From: an uncultured Verrucomicrobiota bacterium
GTDB lineage: Bacteria > Verrucomicrobiota > Kiritimatiellia > RFP12 > UBA3636
NCBI GenBank assembly: GCA_946534745.1
Contig: CAMNDA010000215.1
Location: 1-6,941 of the forward strand
Direction of reading: 5' to 3'
Length of the DNA: 6,941 nt
Shown here: positions 5,791 to 6,941 of the stretch, piece after piece
Position numbering within the stretch: the first letter of the stretch is position 1
Layout of the letters: each line of letters opens with the position of its first letter
The notes under the pieces: generated by a model
Seen by the model: the letters and a program-made list of their open reading frames with translations, nothing else
Told to the model about the DNA's origin: nothing
Database searches by the model: none
Translations under genes and position numbers: made by a program

Positions 5791-5828
5791 CTCCGCGCGG
5801 GCGCGGCGAAGCCGTCGCACGCGCGGAG
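5791..5828 (+). promoter_or_regulatory. etfA: Leader hairpin overlapping the etfA ribosome site
   Basis: CTCCGCGCG (5791-5799) pairs perfectly with CGCGCGGAG (5820-5828), and an inner CGGC-GAA-GCCG stem (5804-5814) forms the apex. The 3' arm contains the start of the only Shine-Dalgarno-like run (GGAGGGG, 5825-5831) ahead of the ATG at 5843. The folded leader could therefore hinder ribosome binding. The core cgcggcgaagccgt is the reverse complement of bases 1413-1426 in the hairpin after etfB. A regulatory role is inferred. Confidence 0.45.
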
Positions 5829-5842
5829 GGGACATCCGAAAC

Positions 5843-6829
5843 ATGAACGAAATCTGGGTATTCGCCGAGCAGCGCGAGGGCGCGCTGCAGTCCGTCTCCT
5901 GCGAGCTGCTCTCCGAGGGCCGCGAGCTCGCGGCCAAGTCCGGCTACGAGCTCTGCGCGCTGCTGCTCTCCGAGAACGGCGCCGCGCTCGCGCCGGAGCT
6001 CTTCGCGCACGGCGCGAAGAAGGTCTACGCGATGGACGCGCCGCAGTTCGCCTACTACCAGAACGACTTCTGGTCCGCCGCCGTCCGCCAGGCGGTCGAG
6101 GCGCGCCGGCCGGAGATCCTGCTCTTCGGCGCCACGTCGATCGGCCGCTCGCTCGCGCCGACCGTCGCCGCCGCGCTGCACACCGGCCTCACCGCCGACT
6201 GCACGCAGCTGGACTTCGACCCGGAGAAGAAGCTCCTCCTCCAGACGCGCCCCGCCTTCGGCGGCAACATCATGGCGACGATCACGTGCGAGGGCACGCG
6301 CCCGCAGATGGCGACCGTCCGCGGCAACGTCTTCAAGAAGGTGCGCGAGGACGGCGCCGCGGGCGAGGTCGTCCCGCTCGCGGCCGACCTCTCCGCCGTC
6401 CCCTGCCGGATGCGGCGCCTCGCCGCGGTGAAGGAGGGCGGCGAGGACGTCGACCTCGCGGGCGCCAAGACCATCGTCTCGGGCGGCCGCGGCCTCGGCG
6501 CGCCGGAGAAGTTCTCGCTCGTGCGCGAGCTCGCCGCCGAGCTCGGCGGCGCCGTCGGCGCCTCGCGCGCCGTGGTCGACGCGGGGTGGATCTCCGCGCT
6601 GCACCAGGTCGGGCAGACCGGCAAGACCGTGTGCCCGAAGCTCTACGTCGCGCTCGGCATCTCCGGCGCGATCCAGCACCTGGCGGGCATGCAGAGCTCC
6701 GACTTCATCGTCGCCGTCAACAAGGACCCCGCCGCGCCGATCTTCGAGGTGGCGGACGTCGGGATCGTCGGCGACCTTGACGCCGTCGTCCCCGAGCTCG
6801 TGAAGAAGCTCCGCGCCCGCCGCGCGTAG
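5843..6829 (+). CDS. etfA: Electron transfer flavoprotein alpha subunit
   Basis: EtfA carries the FAD that receives and delivers electrons in the EtfAB heterodimer, in the cytoplasm. The 328-residue length is typical. The N-terminal domain starts MNEIWVFAEQREGALQ and contains LLFGATSIGRSLAP (about 93-106) and the segment RPAFGGNIMATI. The C-terminal FAD domain is intact: SGGRGLG at 213-219 with R216, HQVGQTGKTV at 254-263, ALGISGAIQHLAGM at 270-283 with H279, VNKDPAAPIF at 292-301 and GIVGDL at 307-312. The ATG at 5843 is chosen over an in-frame ATG at 5753. The extra 30 residues of the longer form are Arg-rich and unlike the family, and 5753 lies inside the -10 box. GGAGGGG at 5825-5831 is the ribosome site, about 11 bases upstream and partly inside a hairpin. 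Codon use is strongly GC-ending like etfB, as expected for ancestral partners now separated by foreign-looking genes. Confidence 0.96.
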   Translation: MNEIWVFAEQREGALQSVSCELLSEGRELAAKSGYELCALLLSENGAALAPELFAHGAKKVYAMDAPQFAYYQNDFWSAAVRQAVEARRPEILLFGATSIGRSLAPTVAAALHTGLTADCTQLDFDPEKKLLLQTRPAFGGNIMATITCEGTRPQMATVRGNVFKKVREDGAAGEVVPLAADLSAVPCRMRRLAAVKEGGEDVDLAGAKTIVSGGRGLGAPEKFSLVRELAAELGGAVGASRAVVDAGWISALHQVGQTGKTVCPKLYVALGISGAIQHLAGMQSSDFIVAVNKDPAAPIFEVADVGIVGDLDAVVPELVKKLRARRA

Positions 6830-6841
6830 CCCGGCGGGCGC
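6813..6841 (+). terminator. etfA: Hairpin at the etfA stop
   Basis: GCGCCCGCC (6813-6821) pairs perfectly with GGCGGGCGC (6833-6841), with the stop codon in the 11-base loop. A competing smaller hairpin is possible within 6829-6839. No T tract follows directly. It may end or protect the etfA transcript, but Arg/Ala codons in GC-rich DNA also produce such stems by chance. Confidence 0.35.
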
Positions 6842-6853
6842 CCGAAGAGTACG

Positions 6854-6941
6854 CCTTTCGTCAAGTAAAAAAGACACCGAGCGCGGGAGGGGGCGTTGGT
6901 GAGCCGTCCCCCCTTTCGTCAAATGCGTGGACACCGAGCGC
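6854..6941. repeat. Two copies of a split direct repeat at the right edge
   Basis: CCTTTCGTCAA at 6854-6864 and 6912-6922, and GACACCGAGCGC at 6873-6884 and 6930-6941, form two copies spaced 57-58 bases apart. The middle of each copy differs (GTAAAAAA against ATGCGTG). The 27 bases between copies are G-rich and then C-rich. The second copy ends exactly at the window edge, so more copies may follow. No reading frame or repeat family is recognised. Confidence 0.6.

Noticed and set aside
5753..5842. N-terminal extension of EtfA from an ATG at 5753
   Set aside because: The ATG lies inside the -10 box, the residues are Arg-rich, and the EtfA family begins at the MNEIWVFAEQ segment.
3580..5937. 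A 785-codon open frame on the minus strand opposite the secreted-protein gene
   Set aside because: Its product is Arg/Pro-rich low complexity with no domain. The plus-strand frame has a signal peptide and recognisable repeats. Long antisense frames are expected in DNA this GC-rich.
5546..6934. A 462-codon minus-strand open frame opposite etfA
   Set aside because: The opposite strand encodes a full-length EtfA with every FAD-binding motif, and the antisense product has no recognisable domain.
6854..6941. CRISPR array at the right edge
   Set aside because: Only two copies are seen, the repeat centres differ in sequence and length, and no cas gene is nearby. CRISPR repeats are normally uniform along their length.

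Overview
This GC-rich bacterial window most likely comes from a member of the Verrucomicrobiota, with class Kiritimatiellae (gut type) the best guess. The clue is the style of its two secreted proteins. They combine a PWNGLVD-type N-terminal domain with a C-terminal formylglycine-generating-enzyme-like (SUMF1) domain, paired beta-sandwich repeats beginning ATTTLSLD, a GWTGTGSVP/WRWTTNY module, and a C-terminal domain carrying PTNAAS and DLNEGGTKS. I associate these patterns with that group from memory; no search was run.

Layout, left to right. (1) 32-466, minus strand: a small hypothetical protein with a coiled coil and one membrane segment, divergent from the next gene. (2) 573-1364: etfB, the electron transfer flavoprotein beta subunit, with its own sigma70-type promoter and a strong hairpin just downstream. 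(3) 1557-2054 and 2054-2290: a PIN-domain (VapC-like) protein and a small charged protein overlapping by one base, probably a toxin-antitoxin pair, with its own promoter and visibly lower GC. (4) 2361-3608: a secreted SUMF1/FGE-fold protein whose C-terminus resembles the variable region of diversity-generating-retroelement targets. (5) 3628-5673: a secreted multi-domain beta-rich protein, 19 bases after (4) and sharing its MKRILL signal-peptide start. (6) 5843-6829: etfA, the electron transfer flavoprotein alpha subunit, with its own promoter and a leader hairpin that covers its Shine-Dalgarno. (7) 6854-6941: two copies of a short direct repeat running to the window edge.

How the genes work together. 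EtfA and EtfB form one FAD-containing heterodimer that carries electrons between dehydrogenases and a partner. Their genes are usually adjacent, but here about 4.5 kb of unrelated same-strand cargo separates them, and each half has its own promoter. The cargo is bracketed by two hairpins that share an apex core in opposite orientation, which may mark the edges of an insertion. The toxin-antitoxin-like pair could stabilise the block, and the two secreted proteins look like a surface or extracellular module. No RNA gene, CRISPR array or transposase is visible, and no gene-free stretch exceeds 300 bases.
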